This document shows, piece after piece, positions 8,531 through 16,550 of a DNA stretch of 64,000 bases. The stretch's first letter is position 1. Every line of letters begins with the position of its first letter. A program made the position numbers and the translations under genes. Origin of the DNA: Alphaproteobacteria bacterium GWF2_58_20 (GTDB lineage Bacteria; Pseudomonadota; Alphaproteobacteria; UBA1247); contig MEMB01000003.1 in assembly GCA_001768735.1 (NCBI GenBank), positions 1 through 64,000 of the forward strand. The letters are read 5' to 3'. The notes under the pieces were generated by a model. It was given only the letters and a program-made list of their open reading frames with translations, had not been told where the DNA came from and ran no database searches.

Positions 8531-9445
8531 TCAGGCCAGAAGCGCGGCGCCCGCACAGACTGCTGCAAGAATCAGCCGGACAATGGCGTTTATCCGCATG
8601 GCCCGCCGCACTTCCTTCAAACCGATTCGCGCCGTTCCAGATCCCATCCATCCGCCGCCACCAACCCGCGGCGCCCCCAGCATGATGCCCAGGGCTCCGG
8701 CCATGGCAGCCACCGGCCATCCTCCCAGCCTTGATGGGTGCTGGCGAGCATCCATCAAGGCTGTCATGAAGGATTTCCGGGGCTGTCCGCCATCGGTAAA
8801 AACCGCGGCAAACGCAAGGAATGCCACCGAAAGACGGGCCGGAATCCAGCGCAAGGCGAAATCAAGATTGGACGCCGTACCCCCAAAGGGACGCCAGCCC
8901 GGAAGATTGTGGCCAACCGCCCGATCCAGCAGAGCGACTGCCCACACAAGGAAAAGCATGGGAAAGCCGCCAAGCAAAAACCAGAACAAGGGGGTTATCA
9001 GCCGCCGTTCAACATCCCGCGCCACTTCAGCCACCACAAGGCGCGCCGCGGCATGGACGTCCGCCGGAACGGCTTCCTGCCCGGCAAGGGCTGCGGCCAT
9101 CCGGCCAGCCCGCAAGGGCTGGTGCAGCAAGGTTGCCCCCATATAGCGCCTGAACAGGGCATGGCGGGCCGGTGCGGCCATGACCAAGGCAAGACCAAAA
9201 ATCCCGGCAAGCCTCCCAATTTCGCCAAATCCCTCCACAAAACTCCCAACGATTCTCCCGAAAAAAAATCCGATGGCCGCGACCACCAGCGTCATGAAGA
9301 CACCTCTTATGGCCCGATCGGTTTCAGAACGAATAGGACGATTGAGGCGTGCCCCAATCCGCCGCAACCCGGCAGAAAGGTCCCCCAATGGCGGAAACGG
9401 CATCCAGGCCAGGACAAAACTGGCCAAAAGCGCCACAAACATCAT
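8531..9445 (-). CDS. Divergent CobD/CbiB-family membrane protein
   Basis: CobD/CbiB attaches aminopropanol to cobyric acid in the inner membrane. Family landmarks survive in order: RRLITPLFWFLLGGFP (family ...APLFW..GG.PG), VALLDRAVGH, FGGTASNLDFALRWIPARLS (family ..D...PARL.), and WPVAAMAGALGIMLGAP (family A.AGALGV.LGG). Several usual residues differ, including the ESlaEN and DD motifs, so activity on cobalamin intermediates is uncertain. About 300 aa with 5-6 membrane helices. No other cobalamin genes are nearby. The start is unsure: an ATG at 9514 adds 23 residues, and neither start has a clear ribosome binding site. Confidence 0.6.
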   Translation of the reverse strand: MMFVALLASFVLAWMPFPPLGDLSAGLRRIGARLNRPIRSETDRAIRGVFMTLVVAAIGFFFGRIVGSFVEGFGEIGRLAGIFGLALVMAAPARHALFRRYMGATLLHQPLRAGRMAAALAGQEAVPADVHAAARLVVAEVARDVERRLITPLFWFLLGGFPMLFLVWAVALLDRAVGHNLPGWRPFGGTASNLDFALRWIPARLSVAFLAFAAVFTDGGQPRKSFMTALMDARQHPSRLGGWPVAAMAGALGIMLGAPRVGGGGWMGSGTARIGLKEVRRAMRINAIVRLILAAVCAGAALLA

Positions 9446-9661
9446 GACCAGACGTTCCAAAATACCTCCCGGGGTCTCCCCATATATGGCGACATTGTGG
9501 CACAGTCCCTCCATTCTTGCAAAGCTGCCATGCAGAAATGACAGGGCTCAGGGGCTTGCGCTTTGATTCCCGAAGATGATAGAACAAGAGCCATCAGGAA
9601 TGCCTATCGTCCATCGGGGGCCATTCCAGAACCGGAGCAACTTACATCTAAGGTGGTAACC

Positions 9662-10366
9662 GTGCCGAACGGACATGCAAACGGGATGACCCGACTGGAT
9701 CGCTATAGCGCAGAAAAGATGCTGCGCATCATCCGCCCCTACATCCAAAACATTTCGCTCTCCCCGGACATGACTGAAGTCTGCATGCGGAATGTTCCTT
9801 TTTATGGAACCTTCCGCCTCTATTCCTTTACGGACCGAAGCAATCATCCGCCACAGACACATTTTGCCCTTTACAAGCCCGGCCATGTCCATGTGTTCGA
9901 CATGAACCACAAATCCATTTACGAGGCCAACAGCAACACGCCCTTCTCGCTCAACCGGGAAAATGTCATGGACTACGTCCGGTTTTTCTTTACCCTGGCC
10001 CGCAAGAAGATTGAAAACATCCATCTGGTGGAAAAGCTGGACGACATTCCCTTTACCGATTTCCCCTCGGAAGACAGGACCGATGAATTGGGACAGCTTG
10101 TCCAGCCGCTCCTGCATTCGCCCCAAGGCGGAAACCATCCTTTTGAGCTTATGGCGACGGTCATGTTCCGCAACGCCCTGTTCTCGGCCACCATTGGCGT
10201 GGATGAAAAAGGTATTGTGAAAATTTCTGACCACACCCTGCTGGCCGATGAACTTCCGGCCCACGCGGATCATGTGGCACATCATCAGGACAGCGGATGG
10301 CAAGATGGCGCCATGGCGGAAAACATGATGGGCGGAATGATGGGAAGCATGGCTGGCGCCTACTGA
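9662..10366 (+). CDS. Uncharacterised protein, paralogue of the 13185-13808 product
   Basis: No known domain recognised. The GTG start at 9662 is chosen for AAGGTGG five bases upstream; a TTG at 9563 is the only longer choice. The 234-residue product aligns along its length with the 207-residue protein at 13185. Shared segments are RLDRYSAEKMLRIIRPYIQN, FYGTFRLYSFTDRSNHPPQT (against FYEKMSLYAFTDFSTIPPLT), FALYKPGH (ALYQPGT), NVMDYVRFFFTLAR (NVSDYAHFFFSLVR) and VEKLDDIPFTDFP (VETLDDIPFTQTP). It looks soluble and cytoplasmic. Its last ~20 residues (DGAMAENMMGGMMGSMAGAY) are a Met/Gly-rich tail whose DNA is duplicated 549 bases downstream. Confidence 0.75.
   Translation: MPNGHANGMTRLDRYSAEKMLRIIRPYIQNISLSPDMTEVCMRNVPFYGTFRLYSFTDRSNHPPQTHFALYKPGHVHVFDMNHKSIYEANSNTPFSLNRENVMDYVRFFFTLARKKIENIHLVEKLDDIPFTDFPSEDRTDELGQLVQPLLHSPQGGNHPFELMATVMFRNALFSATIGVDEKGIVKISDHTLLADELPAHADHVAHHQDSGWQDGAMAENMMGGMMGSMAGAY
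10294..10366 (+). repeat. 73-bp direct repeat, copy A (3' end of the 9662 gene)
   Basis: Identical at 71 of 73 positions to 10843-10915. It encodes the Met/Gly-rich tail and stop codon of the gene ending at 10366. Confidence 0.9.
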
Positions 10367-10397
10367 TTTTCAGGATCCTGTCCGCAAGGAGACCACA

Positions 10398-10877
10398 ATG
10401 GACAACTGCATCTTCTGCCAGATCATTTCCGGCAACATTCCCGCGCATGTCGTGTATGAGGATGATCTGGTCGTCGCCATCCTGGATCACAGGCCGGTTC
10501 ATCCCGGCCACTGCATGGTCATCCCGAAACAGCATTTTTCCCAGTTCACCGACCTGCCTGACGAACTGGCCGGACACATTGCCGCCGTCGGCAACCGCCT
10601 GGGTCGGAAAATCATGTCGGTTGTCTCGCCCAAACCCATGCGTGTGGGCTTTGTCGTGCATGGATATGTCCCCCATGTGCATTACCACGTCATCCCGCAA
10701 CACCATGACGACGACATCACCTCCCACGTGTATGCACGCATAGAGGAAGGCCGGATTGTGTTCGACGAACAGAATGTTCCCCTCGCCTCACCGAAAGACC
10801 AGGTCCGCATGGCAAAGCTTCTCGCCCTGTCCCCCTGTCCGGCGGATGGCAGGATGCCGCCATGGCGGAAAACATGA
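10398..10877 (+). CDS. HIT-family nucleotide-binding protein with an altered C-terminus
   Basis: HIT proteins are cytoplasmic nucleotide hydrolases or transferases acting on compounds such as AMP-lysine or diadenosine polyphosphates. The histidine triad is HVHYHVIPQ (H93, H95, H97), CIFCQIISGNIPAHVVYEDD is the classic N-terminus, and C4/C7 form a CxxC. Length is 159 aa. The last ~9 residues (GRMPPWRKT) come from reading the copied 73-bp repeat in another frame. One base change in the C-run near 10831 would instead give a tail ending MAENMMGGMMGSMAGAY and stop at 10915, as in the gene upstream. It lies 31 bases after that gene. Confidence 0.88.
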   Translation: MDNCIFCQIISGNIPAHVVYEDDLVVAILDHRPVHPGHCMVIPKQHFSQFTDLPDELAGHIAAVGNRLGRKIMSVVSPKPMRVGFVVHGYVPHVHYHVIPQHHDDDITSHVYARIEEGRIVFDEQNVPLASPKDQVRMAKLLALSPCPADGRMPPWRKT

Positions 10878-10915
10878 TGGGCGGAATGATGGGAAGCATG
10901 GCTGGCGCCTACTGA
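10843..10915 (+). repeat. 73-bp direct repeat, copy B (3' end of the HIT gene region)
   Basis: Second copy of the 10294-10366 sequence, with two mismatches. It straddles the HIT stop codon. The frame that would give the Met/Gly-rich tail is offset from the HIT frame by one base and ends in a TGA at 10913-10915. Confidence 0.9.
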
Positions 10916-10935
10916 CGCCCCTTGCTATCCTGAAA

Positions 10936-10975
10936 CGAGGGAGGGAACGCCGGACGGTTTTCCCTCCTTTTTTTT
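10936..10975 (+). terminator. Intrinsic terminator after the HIT gene
   Basis: GGAGGGAA pairs with TTCCCTCC across a GC-rich loop, followed by eight T residues. Confidence 0.85.
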
Positions 10976-11052
10976 GCTTCCATGGCCCCATATTGTTTAT
11001 CTGTGCGCAAAGTGTTATATTTTTATTGAGAAATTCAGGCATGGAGACTGCC

Positions 11053-11814
11053 ATGACACAACAAGAAACGTCCATATCCGAAGTTGAGACCCTTCTTTGT
11101 CTCAGTTCCCATGGAGAAGAACTGCTTCATTTCGCCCGTCAACAAGGCATTGCCCTTACCTGCGATCCGGACGCGACAACCGCCTATCTTGGCAAGACAG
11201 ATGACAGCCGGATGGCTGTTGTCTTTCCAACCCGGGAGACCTCCGGTGCATCCGTTTTCCATGCAGCCCACATCCTGAAATACCTCCAGCTTGAAAAGGC
11301 CGGCGTTTCCGAAACCCTTGGACGGACGCCCGGCGAAAGCCTCTGGATCAGCCGCCTGATCCAGGCGGACGCCGAAGCAACCGCTGTGGCAACCTGCATG
11401 GAAATTTCCGCAGCCGGAGAGGATGGCCCGCGCCAATACCTTGAAACTTCGGAACGACTTGACCTGGTGGAAGTGGCGGCAGAAGCCATTGAGACAAAAC
11501 AGAACCCTGTTCCATCCATCCTTGCTGCCACATTCGCAAATGAAAGCCGGGTGACACGGATGGACAAGACCTTCCTGTCTTCCGCCCGCATCAACATGTC
11601 GCGGTTGGCAAAAAGCTGGGCAAACGGCCACAAACGTCCAGATCCTGGACCGGAAATGTCGGCCCGTCTGGCTCCGCATGCAGAAGGCCTGTTCCTGCGC
11701 GATCCCCTGTTCATGGGGCGCCCGGATGCCGTGGAAGAAGCCCTGGCCGACCTGCGCCAGCAGGCCGATACCCTGTCTTCCGTATCCCCATCCCTCCGCA
11801 AACCCGCCCCATGA
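11053..11814 (+). CDS. DUF6782-like protein with a degenerate metallopeptidase site
   Basis: Related to the putative metallopeptidases at 11811, 14285, 15520 and 16551 but lacking their active-site residues. Where those have HExxH, this one has VFHAAHILKYLQ (no catalytic Glu). Where they have EADAE or EANAE, it has QADAEATAVA, so the likely third metal ligand is Gln. The spacing of about 30 residues between the two motifs is kept. The 253-residue product has no signal peptide. ATG 11053 is chosen for GGAG seven bases upstream; ATG 11041 is an alternative. It overlaps the next gene by four bases (ATGA), pointing to co-translation with an intact paralogue. A regulatory or binding role is an inference. 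Confidence 0.7.
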   Translation: MTQQETSISEVETLLCLSSHGEELLHFARQQGIALTCDPDATTAYLGKTDDSRMAVVFPTRETSGASVFHAAHILKYLQLEKAGVSETLGRTPGESLWISRLIQADAEATAVATCMEISAAGEDGPRQYLETSERLDLVEVAAEAIETKQNPVPSILAATFANESRVTRMDKTFLSSARINMSRLAKSWANGHKRPDPGPEMSARLAPHAEGLFLRDPLFMGRPDAVEEALADLRQQADTLSSVSPSLRKPAP

Positions 11815-12605
11815 GTTCGATTCTTGACTGGCTGACCAAAAAACTGCTGGGGGACAGCGCTGACGACCTCAATTGGGCCATCACCACCCTGCGGAAAAAA
11901 TCGGGAATTGCCTGCGCCCTTCTGAAAAAAACCGAAGCGGACAAGGTGGAGATCATCGTGGATCCCTACATCGCCTGCCCGATTTATGAACCACTCCCAC
12001 CTGTGACCATTCGTCTTTTAGGCCGCATTTCTCCGGAAGGCATGGCCGCAGACCTCGCGCATGAGCTGTTCCACCACCACCAGTTTTCCTGTCTGGATTT
12101 CAACCGCAACAGTTTGGACGTGGAGGACGCTGAGCGATTCTCCTGTGCCCTTGAAGCGGCAGCCGATTGCGCCTCGATGGCCATTTGTGCGGAAATTGCC
12201 CAAGCCGGGGATGAGGGGCCTTTCGATGCCATGCGGATCGATAGCCACCGAAAGAAAATCACCCATCTTTTTTACAAGCACCTAGATATTTTCAGCGATG
12301 ACCCGTCCCGCTTCACAATCCCCATGAGGGAAGCTTTTTTCGCTTGGCATGGAGCCGAATCCCTCGCCAGTCATTACAAGGATACCGCACGCCAGGCCAA
12401 GAACCATACCCTCGCAACACATCCGGAAAGGATGGCCGAGTGGGGGACCCACAAACTCCGCCTTTCCGACATTCTGGCCATCGCCACCCTGCCGGGACAG
12501 AAAAAAAGCTGGCTTGACCCGAACGATCCGCGGCTTGCAGCCCTGCTGGATTCTGCCCCGGGCACGCCCCCTGTTCCGCGCAAGAAAACTGCGCCCGGTT
12601 ATTGA
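11811..12605 (+). CDS. Putative HExxH metallopeptidase, DUF6782-like
   Basis: The 264-residue product carries DLAHELFHHHQ (H84, E85, H88), a zincin HExxH motif. ALEAAADCASMAIC follows about 30 residues later, giving a candidate third ligand at E115 (gluzincin-like spacing). The later motif REAFFAWHGAE corresponds to RAAYDxWF of the paralogues at 14285, 15520 and 16551. No signal peptide is seen, so it is either cytoplasmic or exported by a signal-independent route. It is translationally coupled to the degenerate paralogue upstream. Substrates are unknown, and the family assignment comes from motif comparison within this window and general familiarity. Confidence 0.7.
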   Translation: MSSILDWLTKKLLGDSADDLNWAITTLRKKSGIACALLKKTEADKVEIIVDPYIACPIYEPLPPVTIRLLGRISPEGMAADLAHELFHHHQFSCLDFNRNSLDVEDAERFSCALEAAADCASMAICAEIAQAGDEGPFDAMRIDSHRKKITHLFYKHLDIFSDDPSRFTIPMREAFFAWHGAESLASHYKDTARQAKNHTLATHPERMAEWGTHKLRLSDILAIATLPGQKKSWLDPNDPRLAALLDSAPGTPPVPRKKTAPGY

Positions 12606-12679
12606 CAAAACGCCCCCCGAAGGGCACCATGAAAAAGAGCTTTTCGGTTCAATCAACCACCCTAAAGGAGGATGGAAAC

Positions 12680-13180
12680 ATGGGAAGTGTAGGACGCAAG
12701 ATCATTGGTATGGACATCGAGGAATTGATTTCCCTGCTCAACCGCGCCTTCGCCGATGAATGGCTGGCCCACTACCAGTACTGGATGGGTGCCAAGCTGG
12801 CCAAAGGCCCGATGAAGGATGCAATCATCGCCGAACTCACCCTGCATGCGGCTGATGAAATGCGCCATGCAACCATGGTTGCAGCCCGCATCATCCAGCT
12901 GGGCGGCACGCCGCTCATCCGTCCGGAAGACTGGTACAAGCATGCCAACTGTTCCTATGATGCGCCGGAAGACCCCTATGTGCGCACCCTGCTGGAGCAG
13001 AACATCAAGGGAGAACAGTGCGCCATCGGTGTTTACAACAGCCTGCTAAACATCACCCGCGACAAGGACATCGTCACCTATGAGATGGTTGCCACCATCC
13101 TGAAAGACGAGGTGGAGCACGAGGAAGACCTCGAAAGCCTGCTGGAAGATCTGGACCTCATGATGAAAAAGCGGGGCTGA
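12680..13180 (+). CDS. Ferritin-like di-iron protein (bacterioferritin/Dps-like)
   Basis: A 166-residue four-helix-bundle protein. Helix motifs carry di-iron ligands: DEWLAHYQYW (E27), LHAADEMRHA (E60, H63), NIKGEQCAIGVYN (E112) and LKDEVEHEEDLE (E144, H147), the E–ExxH–E–ExxH pattern of bacterioferritin-type proteins. A role in iron storage or oxidative-stress protection in the cytoplasm is known for the family. The start is set by AAAGGAGG 13 bases before ATG 12680; the longer in-frame start at 12602 is unlikely. It sits between a putative peptidase gene and a protein of unknown function, four bases upstream of the latter. Confidence 0.85.
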   Translation: MGSVGRKIIGMDIEELISLLNRAFADEWLAHYQYWMGAKLAKGPMKDAIIAELTLHAADEMRHATMVAARIIQLGGTPLIRPEDWYKHANCSYDAPEDPYVRTLLEQNIKGEQCAIGVYNSLLNITRDKDIVTYEMVATILKDEVEHEEDLESLLEDLDLMMKKRG

Positions 13181-13184
13181 TACA

Positions 13185-13808
13185 ATGATCACGGATTGGC
13201 AGGACCGCGCCCTGATTGAACTTTCTCCGGATGAAGCCCGCAAGGTTCTTGCGGACGTCAACCCGGAATTCGCGCCTTTCCCCATGGGGGAAGATGCCAG
13301 GATATCAAGGCGCGCCCTGCCATTCTATGAAAAGATGTCCCTTTACGCCTTCACCGATTTTTCCACCATTCCGCCCCTGACCAAATATGCCCTTTACCAG
13401 CCAGGAACCGCCATCGCCATTGACTGGACAAACGATGCCATCTTTGACGCCAACGATGCGGCCCCCCTGCGGCTTGATCCCGCCAACGTTTCTGATTATG
13501 CGCATTTCTTCTTTTCATTGGTCCGCGGAGAACAGGGCCTCATCCGGATCGTGGAAACCCTTGACGATATTCCTTTTACCCAAACCCCAAAGCCTGCCGA
13601 AATGACCGCGCTGGCCAAATTCATTCATCCCCTGCGCCTGGAACCCTATGGCGGCACAGGCCCATTCCGGCTCCATGCCACCTTCATATTCCAGAGTGAC
13701 CTGTTCAGTGCCACCATGGAAATCAGCCCCGATGGGGCCCTCGGCATGACGGATGAAAAGCTCCTCATTGAAGACATGCCCGCCCAGGCCGAAATCCTGT
13801 TGCGTTAG
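13185..13808 (+). CDS. Uncharacterised protein, paralogue of the 9662-10366 product
   Basis: Function not recognised. The 207 residues align with the product of 9662-10366: PFYEKMSLYAFTDF, YALYQPGTAIAIDWTNDAIF, VSDYAHFFFSLVRGEQGLIR, IVETLDDIPFT and FRLHATFIFQSDLFSATMEI. It lacks the Met/Gly-rich tail of the other copy. Soluble, no signal peptide. It begins four bases after the ferritin-like gene, so the two are co-transcribed, and a terminator follows. The repeated pairing of this family with HIT and ferritin-like genes suggests a shared stress-related role (inference). Confidence 0.72.
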   Translation: MITDWQDRALIELSPDEARKVLADVNPEFAPFPMGEDARISRRALPFYEKMSLYAFTDFSTIPPLTKYALYQPGTAIAIDWTNDAIFDANDAAPLRLDPANVSDYAHFFFSLVRGEQGLIRIVETLDDIPFTQTPKPAEMTALAKFIHPLRLEPYGGTGPFRLHATFIFQSDLFSATMEISPDGALGMTDEKLLIEDMPAQAEILLR

Positions 13809-13825
13809 TCTCCATGCCATTTTTT

Positions 13826-13863
13826 AAAGAAAGGGCCGTGAAGCGATTCGCGGCCCTTTCTTT
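13826..13863 (+). terminator. Intrinsic terminator
   Basis: AAAGAAAGGGCCG pairs with CGGCCCTTTCTTT around a 12-base loop. It ends the operon that includes the ferritin-like gene. Confidence 0.88.
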
Positions 13864-13990
13864 ATGTCCTTTGCCCGATTCGCCGGATATTCGCATTTTG
13901 TTCGCAATTTTTACGTGCATGCCAAACACAAAATAAGCATTCCGACTCCTTCGCAAGTTAATAAACATTAACATCAGCAGAATCAACATC

Positions 13991-14034
13991 ATGCCCCATG
14001 CATGCCTGATCTGCATATCAGGCATGCATGGGGG
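13991..14034 (+). repeat. Perfect 17-bp inverted repeat in a 470-base gap
   Basis: CCCCATGCATGCCTGAT and ATCAGGCATGCATGGGG flank a six-base CTGCAT spacer. The symmetry resumes after a two-base bulge (ATGC..., ...GCAT). There is no T-run, so it is not an ordinary terminator. The rest of 13864-14284 holds AT-rich sequence, a small AACCTTTTAAAAGGTT palindrome at about 14038-14053, and the ribosome binding site of the next gene. Confidence 0.85.
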
Positions 14035-14284
14035 GCATACCTTTAAAAGGTTTGTTTTTTTAAGATTTTCAGGTGACAATTTGAACATCAAAAGTGCCAC
14101 GGCTCCCAAATGGTCGTGTCTGCTGTCTTCCCGGGCCCAAGCCCAAAGAGCCGGGAACATCGGAAAGCCGGAAGGCGATTTTCCTTCCGGTCCACGATCA
14201 AAAAGGATCGTGACCCTGAAAAGCAGGTGTCCGGTGTTGCTTCGATTCACGGACATCCTTAAAAACAGCAGAGGGAGTGTGCCC

Positions 14285-15406
14285 GTGACCCGCTTAGCCC
14301 CCGAAGATTGTTTCCTCAATCCAAAAACAGAAACGTTCATAGACAATTTTGTCAGCATGGTCACAACCGCACGCAAGATGGTGCGGCGTCCAATACTGAA
14401 CCAGGAAGAACGGAAAAACACCCCCGAAGACCAGGAGAAGATCAACGGCTGGATGGAGATTCTGGGTCGTCACCCAGATACCAAGGCGCTGCTCGATGAA
14501 GCCCTGGACAGCGGCACAAAAATCTATGGCGACAACACCATCAAGCCCTTGGGCTACTACTCCCCGGCGGAAAACATTCTGGTGGTCAATCCGGACCGCA
14601 CGGATGGTGAAGTCGTCGCCACCATGATCCACGAACTCACCCACCGACACCAGGACAAGCTTGGCTACGGGCTTTCCCCGATGCTGAGCCCGCGTGACCT
14701 GATCCTCATGCTTTTCAATATGGAAGCCAATGCGGAAGCCAACGCCGTGGCGGAATCCTTCAAGCTGGCACAGGCAGGCTTCCCGGATGCGCTCGAAGCG
14801 CATCTGCGAACCGGGTATGGCGACATTTCCCGCGCATTCCTCGACAAGATCAAGGAAAACCCGGAAAACGCCCATAATGGTGTGGCCACCCGGGCCGCCC
14901 ACGACCAATGGTTTGAACAACCCTGGCGCCGCAAGGCCTATGGTGAACAGGCGATCGGCATTGTCATCAACAACATCAAGGTCTTTGCCTCCGTATTCGT
15001 CACACAGGGCTTCACGCCACTAACCCCCGAAACCATCGCCGGCATGGCTGAAGATCCCAATGGCGACAACTACCTGAAGACAACTCTTGAAACTGGCGAC
15101 AGCCTGACGGGCGACCGCTACCGCAAGGGATTGACAGCCGAGATTGAAATGGCCTTGGCCGCCATTGACAAAGCGCTCAATGATCTCAAGAACAAACTGG
15201 ACGGCAAAGGTCCGGAAACCGATGACACCCGCAAGGCCCTTTTGCCCGACAGCAAAAATGACGCGCTGGAAAATGCCGTCCGAAAATTTGCGGGACGCAT
15301 GGTCCTTTCGGACAAGAAGGTCAATGGTCTCCACTTGCCAATCCCGACCAAGGCCGACAGGTACCGCACCCCCCGCAAGGGTCCTGTTCCCATGCCGGTC
15401 TTCTAA
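14285..15406 (+). CDS. Putative HExxH metallopeptidase, DUF6782-like
   Basis: The 373-residue product has TMIHELTHRHQ (H116, E117, H120), then LSPRDLIL and FNMEANAEANAVAES (E147 as likely third ligand), then RAAHDQWFEQPW. The order HExxH–SPRD–E(A)xAE–RAAxDxWF is the same at 15520 and 16551. An N-terminal helical region of ~100 residues precedes the catalytic part, and a charged C-terminus follows (~275-373). The GTG start at 14285 is picked because GAGGGAG lies seven bases upstream; reading further up runs through the 13991 inverted repeat. The substrate is unknown. Confidence 0.72.
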   Translation: MTRLAPEDCFLNPKTETFIDNFVSMVTTARKMVRRPILNQEERKNTPEDQEKINGWMEILGRHPDTKALLDEALDSGTKIYGDNTIKPLGYYSPAENILVVNPDRTDGEVVATMIHELTHRHQDKLGYGLSPMLSPRDLILMLFNMEANAEANAVAESFKLAQAGFPDALEAHLRTGYGDISRAFLDKIKENPENAHNGVATRAAHDQWFEQPWRRKAYGEQAIGIVINNIKVFASVFVTQGFTPLTPETIAGMAEDPNGDNYLKTTLETGDSLTGDRYRKGLTAEIEMALAAIDKALNDLKNKLDGKGPETDDTRKALLPDSKNDALENAVRKFAGRMVLSDKKVNGLHLPIPTKADRYRTPRKGPVPMPVF

Positions 15407-15472
15407 ACGCCTGCAATGTGCCTGCATAAAAAACAAAAAGACTATGCCCACAAAGGATGACAGACAACCCAG

Positions 15473-15494
15473 CCCGGAGCAGCAAAGCTCCGGG
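15473..15494 (+). other. Stem-loop ahead of the 15520 gene
   Basis: CCCGGAGC pairs with GCTCCGGG around AGCAAA, just upstream of the GAGGAGG ribosome binding site. It is followed by an A-rich rather than T-rich run, so it could act as a leader structure or RNA stabiliser between two paralogous genes rather than a strong terminator. Confidence 0.6.
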
Positions 15495-15519
15495 CCCCAG
15501 AAAAAAGAGGAGGTACGCC

Positions 15520-16491
15520 GTGACTATAAATACCCTCTTTCAGCCAGAAAAACCTAGCAAGATCCTGCACTTTCAGGCCGCCTTTTTCCAAACCGTTACC
15601 CCCAAGAAAAAGCCACGTGACCGCTCCAAACTCAAGGAACGTATTGATCACTGGCTTAACATCATCTCAAAAATCGAAGAAGGCCGGTATATCATCCAGT
15701 TCTCGCAGGAGAACAAGATCCAGATCGCTGTTGCCAAGGAAAAAGGCATTTATGGCTACTTTTCGCCATCCAAGAACATGACTGTCATCAGCAGCACGCT
15801 GAAAGACGGCGATGCCATTGGCACCCTGTTTCATGAGACCCGCCACGCCATCCAGTGCAAATCCGGATTCTGGTGCGACGCTGCATTAAGCCCGCGCGAC
15901 AACATCCTGATGTCCTGCGCCATGGAAGCCGATGCCGAAGCATTCTGCGTCATGGCATCCTACAAGCTAAAACTCGCTGGTTATCCAGAGGCATTTGAAG
16001 CCCACAAAAAGAGCCCTTATGGAGACATTTCCAACCGCTTTGAAAAGATGGTGACCGAAAACCCGGCCAGCCTTGAAGATGGTTCCGCCATGCGGGCCGC
16101 CTATGACAGGTGGTTTAAAAATCCGAACCGTGTCATCAGCTATGCGGCCAACGCCCTCAAGATGGTGCATGCCAGCCTGATCGGCTTCAGTCGCCAATAC
16201 AACCAGAAGGGCTTCATGCCACTGACCCATGAAATCATGGAAGGGATTGGCGAACTGCCGAACGGCACCAATTACCAGAAGGCGGAAGGTCGCGATCTGG
16301 TGGCTGATACCTACAAAAAACTGCATCATCCGGAACTGTTAGAATTTCTGGAAATCCTGGAACGCGGCATTGGTATGCCAACAACCGTCTCCAACGACAA
16401 CAAGCCGGGCAAGGAACCCAAGTCGGACAAGGATATGCGGGATCAACTCCGCAACATCATCAAGACTTATTCTCCTGGCATGATGCGCTAA
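15520..16491 (+). CDS. Putative HExxH metallopeptidase, DUF6782-like
   Basis: The 323-residue product has GTLFHETRHAIQ (H105, E106, H109), LSPRDNIL, SCAMEADAEAFCVMAS (E136) and RAAYDRWFKNP, matching the paralogues on both sides. The start is GTG 15520 behind GAGGAGG; a longer start at 15457 would read through the stem-loop at 15473. No signal peptide. It follows its paralogue by 113 bases and is ended by a terminator at 16499. The likely role is a zinc-dependent peptidase; the substrate and location are unknown. Confidence 0.72.
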   Translation: MTINTLFQPEKPSKILHFQAAFFQTVTPKKKPRDRSKLKERIDHWLNIISKIEEGRYIIQFSQENKIQIAVAKEKGIYGYFSPSKNMTVISSTLKDGDAIGTLFHETRHAIQCKSGFWCDAALSPRDNILMSCAMEADAEAFCVMASYKLKLAGYPEAFEAHKKSPYGDISNRFEKMVTENPASLEDGSAMRAAYDRWFKNPNRVISYAANALKMVHASLIGFSRQYNQKGFMPLTHEIMEGIGELPNGTNYQKAEGRDLVADTYKKLHHPELLEFLEILERGIGMPTTVSNDNKPGKEPKSDKDMRDQLRNIIKTYSPGMMR

Positions 16492-16498
16492 CCACCTA

Positions 16499-16536
16499 GG
16501 GGAGCCGGAAATCACGGCACCGGCTCCCCCCTTTTT
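16499..16536 (+). terminator. Intrinsic terminator
   Basis: GGGGAGCCGG pairs with CCGGCTCCCC, followed by CCTTTTT. It separates two paralogous peptidase genes. Confidence 0.87.
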
Positions 16537-16550
16537 GAATACGGAAAACC

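Noticed and set aside
13991-14034. Calling the inverted repeat an intrinsic terminator
   Set aside because: It is not followed by a T-run on either strand and a true terminator already lies at 13826-13863.
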